NCBI GenBank assembly: GCA_963793025.1
Contig: CAWBYL010000006.1
Location: 558,001 to 622,000, forward strand
DNA length: 64,000 nt
Direction of reading: 5' to 3'
Source of the DNA: CAWBYL01 sp963793025
GTDB taxonomy: Bacteria; Actinomycetota; Acidimicrobiia; Acidimicrobiales; Acidimicrobilacustridaceae
The notes under the pieces are model-generated. The model worked only from the letters and a program-made list of their open reading frames with translations. It did no database searches and had not been told where the DNA came from. Of the stretch, positions 28,024 through 36,015 are shown piece after piece (the stretch's first letter is position 1; each line of letters opens with the position of its first letter). A program made the translations under genes and the position numbers.

Positions 28024-28617
28024 TCACGATTCCGCCGGCGATGGCGGCGGGTCGGTCCGGTGCCATCGGGTCGTGGAGTTGGTGAGGGCGGCTGCGCGGT
28101 TGCGCACACGGGCGCGGACGGCGGCGGGGTCGATGTCCGGCCGCCCGGCCCCAGCGAGGAGTTGTGGGCCGAACACGAGCCAGCCGTAGATGAGAGCGAG
28201 CCCGCTGAGCAGGTCGATCAGCTCGTCGTCGGATCCGGCCTGCTCACCGATGGCTCGCAGCACCGGGGCCGTGGCCTGCACTTCGGACGGGTCCTCGCCG
28301 GCGAGCAAGCGCCAGGCCATGATGCGGACGTAGTCCGACATGTGAGGCATGGCATCGACGAGGGCCTGGATCGTGTCGGTGGCGTCGTTGCCGTCGAGCA
28401 CGGCGTCGGCGTCGCGCACCTGACGTTCGAGCACCGCGCGCAGCAGGTCGTCCTTGTTGCCGATGTGGCGGTGGATGAGCCCGATGTTGACGCCGGCGTC
28501 GTCGGCGATGTCGCGCATCGACGCGGCCATACCGTGGGCGGAGAACTGTCGGGTGGCCGCGGCGATGAGGGCCGTGTGTACGTCGTCGCGCCCGGTGGGG
28601 CGTCCGGTGCTCGGCAC
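28024..28617 (-). CDS. TetR-family transcriptional regulator
   Basis: About 197 residues from GTG 28617. The helix-turn-helix region is HTALIAAATRQFSAHGMAAS followed by MRDIADDAGVNIGLIHRHIG. The C-terminal half is a typical TetR ligand domain. The open frame continues far upstream (to 30105) only because the GC-rich opposite strand lacks stops. It is divergent from the TauD gene, and a perfect 18-base palindrome lies in between, overlapping a promoter. Likely autorepressor and repressor of the dioxygenase. Confidence 0.85.
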   Translation of the reverse strand: MPSTGRPTGRDDVHTALIAAATRQFSAHGMAASMRDIADDAGVNIGLIHRHIGNKDDLLRAVLERQVRDADAVLDGNDATDTIQALVDAMPHMSDYVRIMAWRLLAGEDPSEVQATAPVLRAIGEQAGSDDELIDLLSGLALIYGWLVFGPQLLAGAGRPDIDPAAVRARVRNRAAALTNSTTRWHRTDPPPSPAES

Positions 28618-28639
28618 CGGCAGAGCGTACCTGCACCCC

Positions 28640-28667
28640 TTGACAGGTGTAGACGACCGTCTACAGT
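28640..28667 (+). promoter_or_regulatory. Promoter with embedded TetR operator
   Basis: TTGACA at 28640-28645 and TACAGT at 28662-28667 form a -35/-10 pair with a 16-base spacer reading toward the TauD gene. A perfect palindrome, TGTAGAC-GACC-GTCTACA at 28648-28665, fills the spacer. This is the classic size and placement for a TetR operator that blocks RNA polymerase. The adjacent divergent TetR gene is the obvious ligand-responsive repressor. Confidence 0.75.
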
Positions 28668-28737
28668 CAGGCGCGGCGGCGAGGGCGTGTGGCGACCGCA
28701 TAAAGAGGGCACAGGGCATCGCGCCCGGGGAGACATC

Positions 28738-29577
28738 ATGAGCACCACCTTCCATCCGACCCGGCTCACGGTCACGCCGACGACCGGCGTCATCGGCGCC
28801 GAGGTGTCCGGGGTCGATCTGGCCGACGTCGACGACGAGACCCTCGGGGAGATCCACGAGGCCTGGCTCGCCCACCTCGTGTTGTTCTTCCGGGACCAGG
28901 ACCTCACGCCGGCCGAGCACGTGGCCTTCGCCCGCCGCTTCGGGGAGCTGCACCTGCACCCTTTCGCCCCGAACCTGGGGCCCGAGTTCCCCGAGATCAT
29001 CCCTCTCGACACCACGAACAACTCCAAGCCCGTCGACTGGCACAGCGACGCCAGCTTCGAGGTCGAGCCGCCCATGGGCTCGATCCTGCGGGCCATCGAC
29101 GTGCCACCGATCGGCGGCCAGACGGTGTGGGCATCGATGTACGCCGCCCACGACGCGCTGAGCGACACGATGCAAGGGGTCCTCTCGGGGCTCTTCGCCG
29201 TCCACGACTCGGGGTTCAGCTTCGGCGCCGGCGGCCGGAGCGGATCGTTCAGCCAGGACACGTCGTCGGCCGCGCAGCGCCAGGTCGTGCACCCCGTGGT
29301 GCGGACCCACCCGGTCACCGGCCGCCGAGCGCTGTTCGTGAACCAGCAGTTCACGTCGCACATCGAGGGCATGACGCCGATCGAGAGCCGCGCCCTGCTC
29401 GACTTCTTGTTCGCCCACGTGCAGCAGGCCACCTTCCAGGTGCGCCTGGACTGGGAGCCCCACACGATCGCCATGTGGGACAACCGGTGCACGCAGCACT
29501 ACGTGACCGCCGACTACGCCGGCACCGGGCGTCGCTTCATGCACCGGGTCACCGTGATGGGCGACCGTCCCGTCTGA
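28738..29577 (+). CDS. TauD/TfdA-family Fe(II)/2-oxoglutarate dioxygenase
   Basis: A 279-residue dioxygenase. Iron ligands are in WHSDASFEVEPP (His and Asp of the HxD motif) and DNRCTQHYVT (distal His); the 2-oxoglutarate-binding Arg is in RRFMHRVTVMGD. The N terminus (GVIGAEVSGVDLADVDDETL) matches TauD, TfdA and related enzymes. These hydroxylate sulfonates, aryloxyacetates or other small acids, leading to C-S or C-O cleavage. Expression is probably controlled by the divergent TetR through the 28648-28665 palindrome. Substrate not readable from sequence. Confidence 0.9.
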   Translation: MSTTFHPTRLTVTPTTGVIGAEVSGVDLADVDDETLGEIHEAWLAHLVLFFRDQDLTPAEHVAFARRFGELHLHPFAPNLGPEFPEIIPLDTTNNSKPVDWHSDASFEVEPPMGSILRAIDVPPIGGQTVWASMYAAHDALSDTMQGVLSGLFAVHDSGFSFGAGGRSGSFSQDTSSAAQRQVVHPVVRTHPVTGRRALFVNQQFTSHIEGMTPIESRALLDFLFAHVQQATFQVRLDWEPHTIAMWDNRCTQHYVTADYAGTGRRFMHRVTVMGDRPV

Positions 29578-29738
29578 GCTCGAGCCGTCGGTGCGGTCAC
29601 GCCGGTGGTCCTCGTCCCACCTCACCACCTCGATGGGCTGAACACGTGGCCGGCGGCCAGGGGATCGACCCACCCGGTCCGTCGTCTCGCTCGGGTTCGT
29701 CGGCGCCGACGGCGTCGCCCGTGCCATCTTGTGGGTCA

Positions 29739-31409
29739 ATGACCGAACCCGTGGCCGAAACCGTCGTCTACCCCGCCCGCCTGGTTCGTACGCTCGACCG
29801 AGGCCGCCCTCGGGCCGAAGCCGTCGCCATCCGCGGGGACCGCATCCGGGCCGTCGGGTCGGTCGAGGAGCTCGCCGCCTACGGCGAGGCGCGCATCGAC
29901 GACCGGTTCGCCGACCATGTGATCGTCCCTGGTTTCGTCGAAGCTCACACCCACACCTTCGGGGCGATGTTGTGGGCCGCCCCCTACATCGGGTTCTACG
30001 ACAGAGTCGACCCCGACGGGCGCCCGTGGCCGGGGTGCGCCTCGATCGAGGCTGTGGTCGAGCGCCTCGAGGCCGTCGAGAAGGAGCTCGACGACCCGGA
30101 CTCACTCCTCCTGGCCTGGGGCTTCGACGCCATCTACTTCGATCACGGACGGCTCTGCGCCGAGATCCTCGACCGGGTGTCGCGGACTCGTCCCATCTTC
30201 GTGCTGCACGCCAGCGGGCATGTCGGCACGGTCAACACCGCCATGATCGAGCAGTCCGACATCGCCGGGTCGACCCACGTGGAAGGGGTGGTCGTCGACG
30301 CCCAGGGCCATCCCGACGGTGAGCTGCGAGAGCCTGCGGCCATGTCGCTCGCGCGGGGTCTCGGCGAGCTGATGGCCGGGGGATCCGTGGAGGACACGCT
30401 GCGCACCTTCGCCTCGGAAGCGGCCAACGCCGGGTGCACCACGGTGGTGGACCTGGGCTCGCCGAGGCTCGCCGACGACGCCACCGTCGAGCTGATGCGC
30501 GCCACCGTCGACGACCCGGCCTTCCCGGTGCGGCTCTCCGCGTTCGTGATGGGCGGGCTGGGCGGGGCGACCGTCAGCGCCGAGATGCTGACCGGGCTGG
30601 CGGCGCGGAGCAGCGACGCCTTCCGCCTGGGCCACGTGAAGATCGTGCTCGACGGCAGCATCCAACAGGGCACCGCCCGTTTGCTACCGCCCGGCTACCT
30701 CGATCCCGACGCACGGGGCATCTGGGTGGTCGCCCCGGACACCTACCGGGAGATGTTCGCCGCCTTTCATGCCGCGGGGGCCCTCATCCACGTGCACTGC
30801 AACGGTGACGAGGCCACCGAGGTGTTCCTCGACACGCTCGAGCACTCCCTCGAGCTGCACCCCCGTTGGGATCACCGCCACACGGTCACCCATTCCCAGC
30901 TCACCACCGCGGCCCAGTACCGTCGCCTCGCCGCCCTCGGAGGGTGCGCCAACATCTTCTCGAACCACATCTACTACTGGGGCGACCAGCACCGCGACTC
31001 GATCCTCGGACCTGATCGGGCGGCGCGGATGGACGCGGCGGCGACCGCGCTGCGCGCCGGGGTGCCGATCGCCCTGCACTGCGACACGCCGGTGACGCCC
31101 ATCTCACCCCTGGCCACCATGCACCACGCGGTCAACCGGTTGACCGCCACCGGGAAGGTGCTCGGCCCCGACGAGCGCATCACCCCTGCGCAGGCCCTGG
31201 AGGCCGTGACGGTGGGTGGGGCCTACGTGCTCAAGATGGACCACGAGGTCGGTTCGATCGAAGCGGGCAAGTTCGCCGACCTCGCCGTCCTCGACGACGA
31301 TCCCCTGGCCGTGGCTCCGACCGCGATCAAAGACGTCGGCGTCGTGGCGACCATGCGCTCGGGGATGGTCCGACAGACCACGATCGCCGCCGCCGGCACA
31401 CCCGCATGA
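29739..31409 (+). CDS. YtcJ-like amidohydrolase
   Basis: A 556-residue amidohydrolase family 3 protein. Start strand VVYPARLVRTLDRGRPRAEA, metal motif VPGFVEAHTHTFGAML, later KIVLDGSIQQGTARLLPPGY, IHVHCNGDEATEVFLDTLE, and C-terminal VGSIEAGKFADLAVLDDDPL. These match predicted metal-dependent hydrolases of the YtcJ group, whose substrates are mostly unknown amides or formamides. ATG 29739 has no strong ribosome-binding site. The stop overlaps the next start by four bases (ATGA), so it is coupled to the CobW-like gene. Confidence 0.88.
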   Translation: MTEPVAETVVYPARLVRTLDRGRPRAEAVAIRGDRIRAVGSVEELAAYGEARIDDRFADHVIVPGFVEAHTHTFGAMLWAAPYIGFYDRVDPDGRPWPGCASIEAVVERLEAVEKELDDPDSLLLAWGFDAIYFDHGRLCAEILDRVSRTRPIFVLHASGHVGTVNTAMIEQSDIAGSTHVEGVVVDAQGHPDGELREPAAMSLARGLGELMAGGSVEDTLRTFASEAANAGCTTVVDLGSPRLADDATVELMRATVDDPAFPVRLSAFVMGGLGGATVSAEMLTGLAARSSDAFRLGHVKIVLDGSIQQGTARLLPPGYLDPDARGIWVVAPDTYREMFAAFHAAGALIHVHCNGDEATEVFLDTLEHSLELHPRWDHRHTVTHSQLTTAAQYRRLAALGGCANIFSNHIYYWGDQHRDSILGPDRAARMDAAATALRAGVPIALHCDTPVTPISPLATMHHAVNRLTATGKVLGPDERITPAQALEAVTVGGAYVLKMDHEVGSIEAGKFADLAVLDDDPLAVAPTAIKDVGVVATMRSGMVRQTTIAAAGTPA

Positions 31410-32359
31410 GCGAGATGGCCCCTCGACGGGCCGACGATCGCATCCGGGTCACGGTCATCGGCGGGTACCTCGGTGCGGGCAAGACCACCATGGTGAACCA
31501 CGTCCTGCGTCACACCCGTGAGCCGCTCGCCGTGCTGGTCAACGACTTCGGTTCGATCGACATCGACGAGTCGCTCATCGAGTCCCGTTCGGGCGACGTG
31601 ATGAGCCTGGCCAACGGCTGCATCTGCTGCACCCTGACCGACGGGTTCGTCGGTGCACTCGATCGCGTACGCGCTCTCGATCCGCGGCCGTCGCGCCTGG
31701 TGATCGAGACCAGCGGCGTGGGCGACCTCGGCCAGATCGCGAACTACGCCCGGCTGCCCGGCCTGGCCCTCGATGCGACGGTGTGCGTCGTCGACGCCGA
31801 GACGGTGCGGGAGAAGGTGAAGGCGCGCTACGTCGGCGAGTTGGTGGGGGCCCAGATCGCGGCGGCCGAGCTGCTGGTGCTCAACAAGGTCGACCTCGTC
31901 GACGCCGATCGTCTCCGAGACAGCAGGGAGTGCTTGGGGACCACTGCGCCGGGAACGCCCGTGCTGGAGGTCGAGCGGGCCGCCGTCCCGCTCGCCGTGC
32001 TCTTCGACGACGAGCTCGCCACGCGACGGAGCGAAGACGAGGAGCACCGACACGTCCATGGCACCGAGGCCTTCGTCGGTTGGACCTGGCAAGCCGATGA
32101 GCCGGTCGACCGGGTCGAGCTCGAGGCCTCGATCGGCGGGCTCCCGGAGGGCATCGTCAGGGCCAAGGGACTGGTGCGTACGACCGGCGCGCCTGACCGC
32201 GACCTCGTCGTCCAGGTCGTCGGTCGTCGGCGGGAGCTGTCCGACGGCGGACCGTGGACGGGCGGTCCCTCCAAGGTGCAGCTCATCGGCCTCGCCGCCC
32301 TCCTCGGCGATTCGACGCTGCCGGGTCTGTTCGGGTCCGCCCAGCGCGCCGACCCGTAG
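31406..32359 (+). CDS. CobW/COG0523-family GTPase metallochaperone
   Basis: A 317-residue G3E GTPase: P-loop GGYLGAGKTTMVNHVL, metal-binding GCICCTLTDGF (CxCC), NKVDLVDADR guanine specificity motif, and a C-terminal CobW_C domain. A histidine-bearing linker (EEHRHVHG) is present. COG0523 proteins deliver Zn, Co or other metals to client enzymes. It overlaps the amidohydrolase gene by four bases, so the amidohydrolase is its likely client. No other metal gene is adjacent. Confidence 0.88.
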   Translation: MSEMAPRRADDRIRVTVIGGYLGAGKTTMVNHVLRHTREPLAVLVNDFGSIDIDESLIESRSGDVMSLANGCICCTLTDGFVGALDRVRALDPRPSRLVIETSGVGDLGQIANYARLPGLALDATVCVVDAETVREKVKARYVGELVGAQIAAAELLVLNKVDLVDADRLRDSRECLGTTAPGTPVLEVERAAVPLAVLFDDELATRRSEDEEHRHVHGTEAFVGWTWQADEPVDRVELEASIGGLPEGIVRAKGLVRTTGAPDRDLVVQVVGRRRELSDGGPWTGGPSKVQLIGLAALLGDSTLPGLFGSAQRADP

Positions 32360-32434
32360 GAAGGACCTCCACACGTCGTCGTCATCGCCGCGGGCGACGG
32401 CCCGGGGTGCGGGTCCTCGGCGCCCTCCGCGCCG

Positions 32435-33022
32435 TCAGCGGGCCTTCGTGCCGGGAACGGCGCGCCGGCGGATGGGCTCGCCGCGATGGCTGAGGATGCT
32501 GATGATCTCGACCGGACGGCTCCCGGCCGCGCCGAACCAGTGCGGCACCGACGTGTCGAACTCGACCGCCTCACCCGGCTTGAGGGTCGTGTCCCCGTCG
32601 GGGAGCACGAGCCGCAGCTCGCCGACGAGCACGTACAGCCACTCCTGCCCGTCGTGGGTACGCAACTCCCGTTCACCCGGCTCGGGCGGGATGAACACCT
32701 TCCAGGCGTGCATGCCCCGGGGGTGCTCGGCCAGCGGTACGACGATGCGTCCCTGGCGTCGGCGGGGTCGCAGCCGGATCCGGGGGTCGCCGTAGTCGGG
32801 GGCACCGACCAGCTCGTCGAGCGGGAGGCGGTGGGCGCGGGCGATGGGCAACAACAACTCGAGGCTCGGCTGGCGCTGCCCGGTCTCGAGTCGGGACAGC
32901 GTGCTCTTGGAGATGCCCGTCTCGGCGGCCAGCGCCGTCAGCGTGACGTTGCGTTGGGTGCGCAGACGCCTGAGGCGGGGGCCCACCTCGGCGAGCACGG
33001 CGTCGATCTCGGCCGTGGCCAT
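32435..33022 (-). CDS. XRE-cupin transcriptional regulator
   Basis: A 195-residue fusion of an N-terminal XRE helix-turn-helix (LRRLRTQRNVTLTALAAETG, then ISKSTLSRLETGQRQPS) with a C-terminal cupin sensor (THDGQEWLYVLVGELRLVLP, SVPHWFGAAG). This architecture controls adjacent catabolic or redox genes in response to a small ligand. It is divergent from the TrxB-like gene. Between them lie TTCC-CA-GGAA (33042-33051) and CAACA-AA-TGTTG (33055-33066), weak operator candidates. Confidence 0.88.
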   Translation of the reverse strand: MATAEIDAVLAEVGPRLRRLRTQRNVTLTALAAETGISKSTLSRLETGQRQPSLELLLPIARAHRLPLDELVGAPDYGDPRIRLRPRRRQGRIVVPLAEHPRGMHAWKVFIPPEPGERELRTHDGQEWLYVLVGELRLVLPDGDTTLKPGEAVEFDTSVPHWFGAAGSRPVEIISILSHRGEPIRRRAVPGTKAR

Positions 33023-33111
33023 CGTCCGACTAGATCACCGATTCCCAGGAACAGCAACAAATGTTGGCCGGTGCCCGACGAGGGCGCACGATCGCCTCGG
33101 AGGTGAGGGAC

Positions 33112-34045
33112 ATGAACACCCACACACACGATGTCGTGATCATCGGAGGCGGGGCGGCGGGACTGAGCGCCGCGCTCGTACTCGGTCGGGCCCGCCGCGA
33201 GGTGGTGGTCGTCGACGCCGGCGCTCCTCGCAACGCCCCCGCCGCCCACATGCAGGGCTTCTTGTCACGCGACGGCATGGCGCCCCGCGACCTGCTCGCG
33301 ACGGGCCGTGCCGAGGTCTCCGCCTACGGGGTCGAGATCGTCGACGGGACCGTCGAGTCGATCGAGTCCGGATTCTCGGTCCACCTGACCGGCGGGCAGA
33401 CCATCAGCGCCCGACGCATCCTCGTCACCACCGGGGTCGGAGACGAGATCCCCGCCATCGACGGTGTCCGGGACCGCTGGGGCAGGGACCTGCTCCACTG
33501 CCCCTACTGCCACGGCTGGGAGGTCCGCGACCAGCCCCTCGGGGTTCTCGGCACCAACCCTGGCGCCGTGCTCCATGCCCAGCTCGTCCGGCAGTGGTCC
33601 GACGACGTCATCTACTTCGCTCACAGCTACCAGCCCACCGACATCGAACTGGCTCGAGCTCGCCGCCCGTGACATCCGGGTCGTCGGTGGCGAGGTCGCC
33701 CGTCTGGTGGTCGAAGACGATCATCTGACCGGCGTCGAGCTCACCGACGGTCGGGTCATCGCCCGCACGGCGGTGTTCGTCCGACCCGTCAACACACCCC
33801 ACCCTGACGGCCTCCTCGCCTCTCTGGGATGCGACATGGACATCACCGGATTCGCCCTCGTCGACGCGACGGGTCGCACCAGCACGCCCGGCGTGTGGGC
33901 CGCCGGCAACGTCGTCGATCCGCGAGCCCAGGTCATCACCGCGGCCGGCGCCGGATCCGCCGCCGCCATCGCGATGAACGCCGATCTCGTCCAGGCCGAC
34001 ATCGCCGCGGCGATGGTCTCGAACGTCTCAGCGGGCGTTGCGTAG
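33112..34045 (+). pseudogene. Thioredoxin-reductase-like flavoprotein, apparent frameshift
   Basis: The first part (33112 to about 33650) has the FAD motif DVVIIGGGAAGLSAALVLGR, then RNAPAAHMQGFLSRDG and the redox pair in HCPYCHGWE. It then terminates at 33672. The continuation, LAARDIRVVGGEVARLVVED through VWAAGNVVDPRAQVITAAGA, is in another frame ending at 34045. Together they make one complete protein of about 310 residues, so a single frame change lies near 33640-33660. Activity would be disulfide or small-molecule oxidoreduction. The ribosome-binding site GGAGGTG precedes ATG 33112. No long homopolymer lies at the junction, so a true mutation is possible; sequencing error cannot be excluded. 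Confidence 0.75.
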
Positions 34046-34450
34046 ACGCCCCGGCACCGCAACGGGTCCGTCGTAGAGCAGCTCGAAGTCCCGGTGGGCG
34101 AACTTCCAGCCCTCGGGGGTCCGGGTGAGGGCGTCGTGGTAGACGCCGATGAGCTCACTGCCGGACCCGTCCGGGCGCCACTGCAGCTCCCGTGCCTGCC
34201 AGGTGGCGGTGGCGTGGTCAGGGCCTGATGGTGTGACCACGCCGTTCAGGATCTCCTGGACACATCGAGCGTAGGTGCCGCGTATGGCCGTGAACGTCTC
34301 CACGATCGCCGGGCGGCCGACGACATGGCCCGATCCGGGGATGGACCAGGTCGCGTCCTCACACCATGTCGACGCGAACTGCTCCGGATCGAAGCGGAGG
34401 ACCGACTCGCAGTACACGCCGACGAGGTTCTCGATCTCGGGCCGGATCAC
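34028..34450 (-). CDS. SnoaL-like protein
   Basis: A 140-residue NTF2-fold protein: ENLVGVYCESVLRFDPEQFA, TWCEDATWSIPGSGHVVGRP, then WKFAHRDFELLYDGPVAVPG. The start GTG overlaps the GntR stop by four bases (GTGA), so it is translationally coupled as the last gene of a three-gene operon. Its 3' end overlaps the tail of the convergent flavoprotein by 18 bases. Predicted small hydratase, isomerase or carrier; reaction unknown. Confidence 0.82.
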   Translation of the reverse strand: MIRPEIENLVGVYCESVLRFDPEQFASTWCEDATWSIPGSGHVVGRPAIVETFTAIRGTYARCVQEILNGVVTPSGPDHATATWQARELQWRPDGSGSELIGVYHDALTRTPEGWKFAHRDFELLYDGPVAVPGRLRNAR

Positions 34451-35151
34451 CGGGGCATCCAGTCTTCGATGGCACCGAGGTGGGACCGCATGCGGCGGAC
34501 CGCGGTCTCGGAGTCGCCGGCGACCATCGCCTCGACGATGGCCTCGTGGGCGCGGTGCGAGTCCGCCCGGCGCGTGCGCATGTCCTCGGCCGACCGTGTG
34601 ACCTTGGGCCGTGAGTACTCGTCGCTGAGCGAGATCAGGGTGTGGAGGAAGAGGGCGAGCGGTTCGTTCGCCGCGGTGTGGGAGATGGCGACGTGGATGT
34701 CGCTGGTGTGGTGGAGCAACTCGTCAGGAGCTTCGCTCAGCTCGCTGGCCAGAGCGGCCCGGAGCATCGCCTCGCGGTCGGCGTCCATGGCCTCGGTGGT
34801 CCGCTCGACGAGATCGGCCTCGAGTGAGATGCGGGCGGAGTAGAGGTCGTGGATGTCGACCTGTCGGTACCGCAGGTAGATGGCGGCGGCATGGGTGAGG
34901 GGCTCGGGCCGCGGCTCGGTGACCACGAGGCCGCCGCCGCGGCCTTCTCGCATGCGGGCCGAGTCGAGGTGCTCGAGGATGCGAACCGCCTCGCGGAACG
35001 CGTTGCGGCTCACCCCGTAGCGCTCGATGAGCTCGGGTTCGGTGCCGAGCACCGTGCCGATGGGCCAGTCGGCGGCGGCGATCTCCTCGATGATCTGGCG
35101 GGCGAGGCGCTCGCCGACCTTCACCGGCGGCTCCGCGGGCGCCGCGCTCAC
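34447..35151 (-). CDS. GntR/FadR-family regulator (FCD domain)
   Basis: A 234-residue regulator. The N-terminal winged helix reads LARQIIEEIAAADWPIGTVL, then GTEPELIERYGVSRNAFREA. The C-terminal all-helical FCD ligand domain contains metal-site candidates in HHTSDIHVAISHTA and SHRAHEAIVEAMVAGD. It is coupled by four-base overlaps to the genes on both sides. The palindrome at 35975-35990 in front of the operon is the likely operator, which would also place the divergent lipoprotein under its control. Confidence 0.88.
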   Translation of the reverse strand: MSAAPAEPPVKVGERLARQIIEEIAAADWPIGTVLGTEPELIERYGVSRNAFREAVRILEHLDSARMREGRGGGLVVTEPRPEPLTHAAAIYLRYRQVDIHDLYSARISLEADLVERTTEAMDADREAMLRAALASELSEAPDELLHHTSDIHVAISHTAANEPLALFLHTLISLSDEYSRPKVTRSAEDMRTRRADSHRAHEAIVEAMVAGDSETAVRRMRSHLGAIEDWMPR

Positions 35152-35903
35152 GGCTTCAGCCAGTCGTCCATCGACGCATCCTCCCAGTCGTCGGGACCGT
35201 AGACGGTGCGCGGGAGGGGGGTCATGATGTGGGTGGCGCCGCCGAGGGTGTACTCGGCCGAGCGCTGTTCCCAGGCCACGATCCGATCGTCGACCTCGCC
35301 CTCGGTGCTCAGGCCCCGGGTGGTGTCACGGTTGGCCTGGAACTTCACGTGGGCGGGGATGCTGGCGGCCCACACCAGGACGGCCTCGTGGGGGTTGGAG
35401 ATGACCTCGTAGAGGCCGGTCGGCTCGAACCCGTAGTCGCGCATCATCGGTACGCGCTCCTCGTCGACCGCGGCGAGGAACTCGAGGGCGGAGCCGGCCC
35501 GCACGTCGATGATCTCGTTGACGAACAGCGTGCCCTTGATGCCGCGTTCGACGATCTCGGCGGTGCTGGGACTGCCGGGCACGCCGCCGCAGAGCCGGTC
35601 GAAGCCGCCGGTGCGCAGCTTGTAGGCCTCGTCCCACCAGTCGGAGTAGAAGGCCTTGCGCCGCTTCAGGTTCAACCGGTCGACGTTCTTGGCGTAGGAG
35701 GTCCAGCCATCGGGACCCACATCCCAGATGTTGACGACCTGGGGCCACCGGCCGCCGCCGAAGGCGCAGATGTAGAACGAGCCCTGGAGCTTGTCCATCT
35801 CCGGCATGTCCTGCACCGGGTCCTTCCACAGGTGCTCCATGTACTCGTACTGGCCCTGGCCGACGATGTCGATCACCTCATAGAGGAACAGGTCGCGGTT
35901 CAT
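35148..35903 (-). CDS. Two-domain dimeric alpha/beta-barrel (NIPSNAP/ABM-like) protein
   Basis: A 251-residue protein with two ferredoxin-like halves: RDLFLYEVIDIVGQGQYEYM in the first and GTLFVNEIIDVRAGSALEFL, then GLYEVISNPHEAVLVWAAS in the second. The pattern fits NIPSNAP/antibiotic-monooxygenase-like folds. The partial protein at 63411 has the same two-domain plan and the same FLWE...EYM opening. Both sit near one of the orphan binding lipoproteins. No catalytic residues can be assigned. It leads a coupled operon (GntR, SnoaL) and is divergent from the lipoprotein at 36016. Confidence 0.7.
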   Translation of the reverse strand: MNRDLFLYEVIDIVGQGQYEYMEHLWKDPVQDMPEMDKLQGSFYICAFGGGRWPQVVNIWDVGPDGWTSYAKNVDRLNLKRRKAFYSDWWDEAYKLRTGGFDRLCGGVPGSPSTAEIVERGIKGTLFVNEIIDVRAGSALEFLAAVDEERVPMMRDYGFEPTGLYEVISNPHEAVLVWAASIPAHVKFQANRDTTRGLSTEGEVDDRIVAWEQRSAEYTLGGATHIMTPLPRTVYGPDDWEDASMDDWLKP

Positions 35904-35974
35904 GGTTCTCCTTGGGTCGGGGGAAACGGCCGGCGCACGCGTTGCGCTCGACAGTGGCTGGCGTTCGCTGTCTA

Positions 35975-35997
35975 AACTAGGTGGCTAGTTAGGTCAA
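35975..35997 (-). promoter_or_regulatory. Divergent promoter with GntR-type operator
   Basis: A perfect inverted repeat AACTAG-GTGG-CTAGTT occupies 35975-35990. On the minus strand TTGACC (35997-35992) is followed, after exactly 17 bases containing the whole palindrome, by TAGACA as a weak -10. The same region contains a TAAACT -10 candidate for the plus-strand lipoprotein. Binding of the adjacent FCD-type regulator here could silence both directions. Confidence 0.6.
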
Positions 35998-36015
35998 GGG
36001 GTCCGGGGGGCAACG

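Noticed and set aside
28618..30105. N-terminal extension of the TetR frame
   Set aside because: Antisense to the TauD gene and crosses a promoter and operator; homology begins at about 28617.
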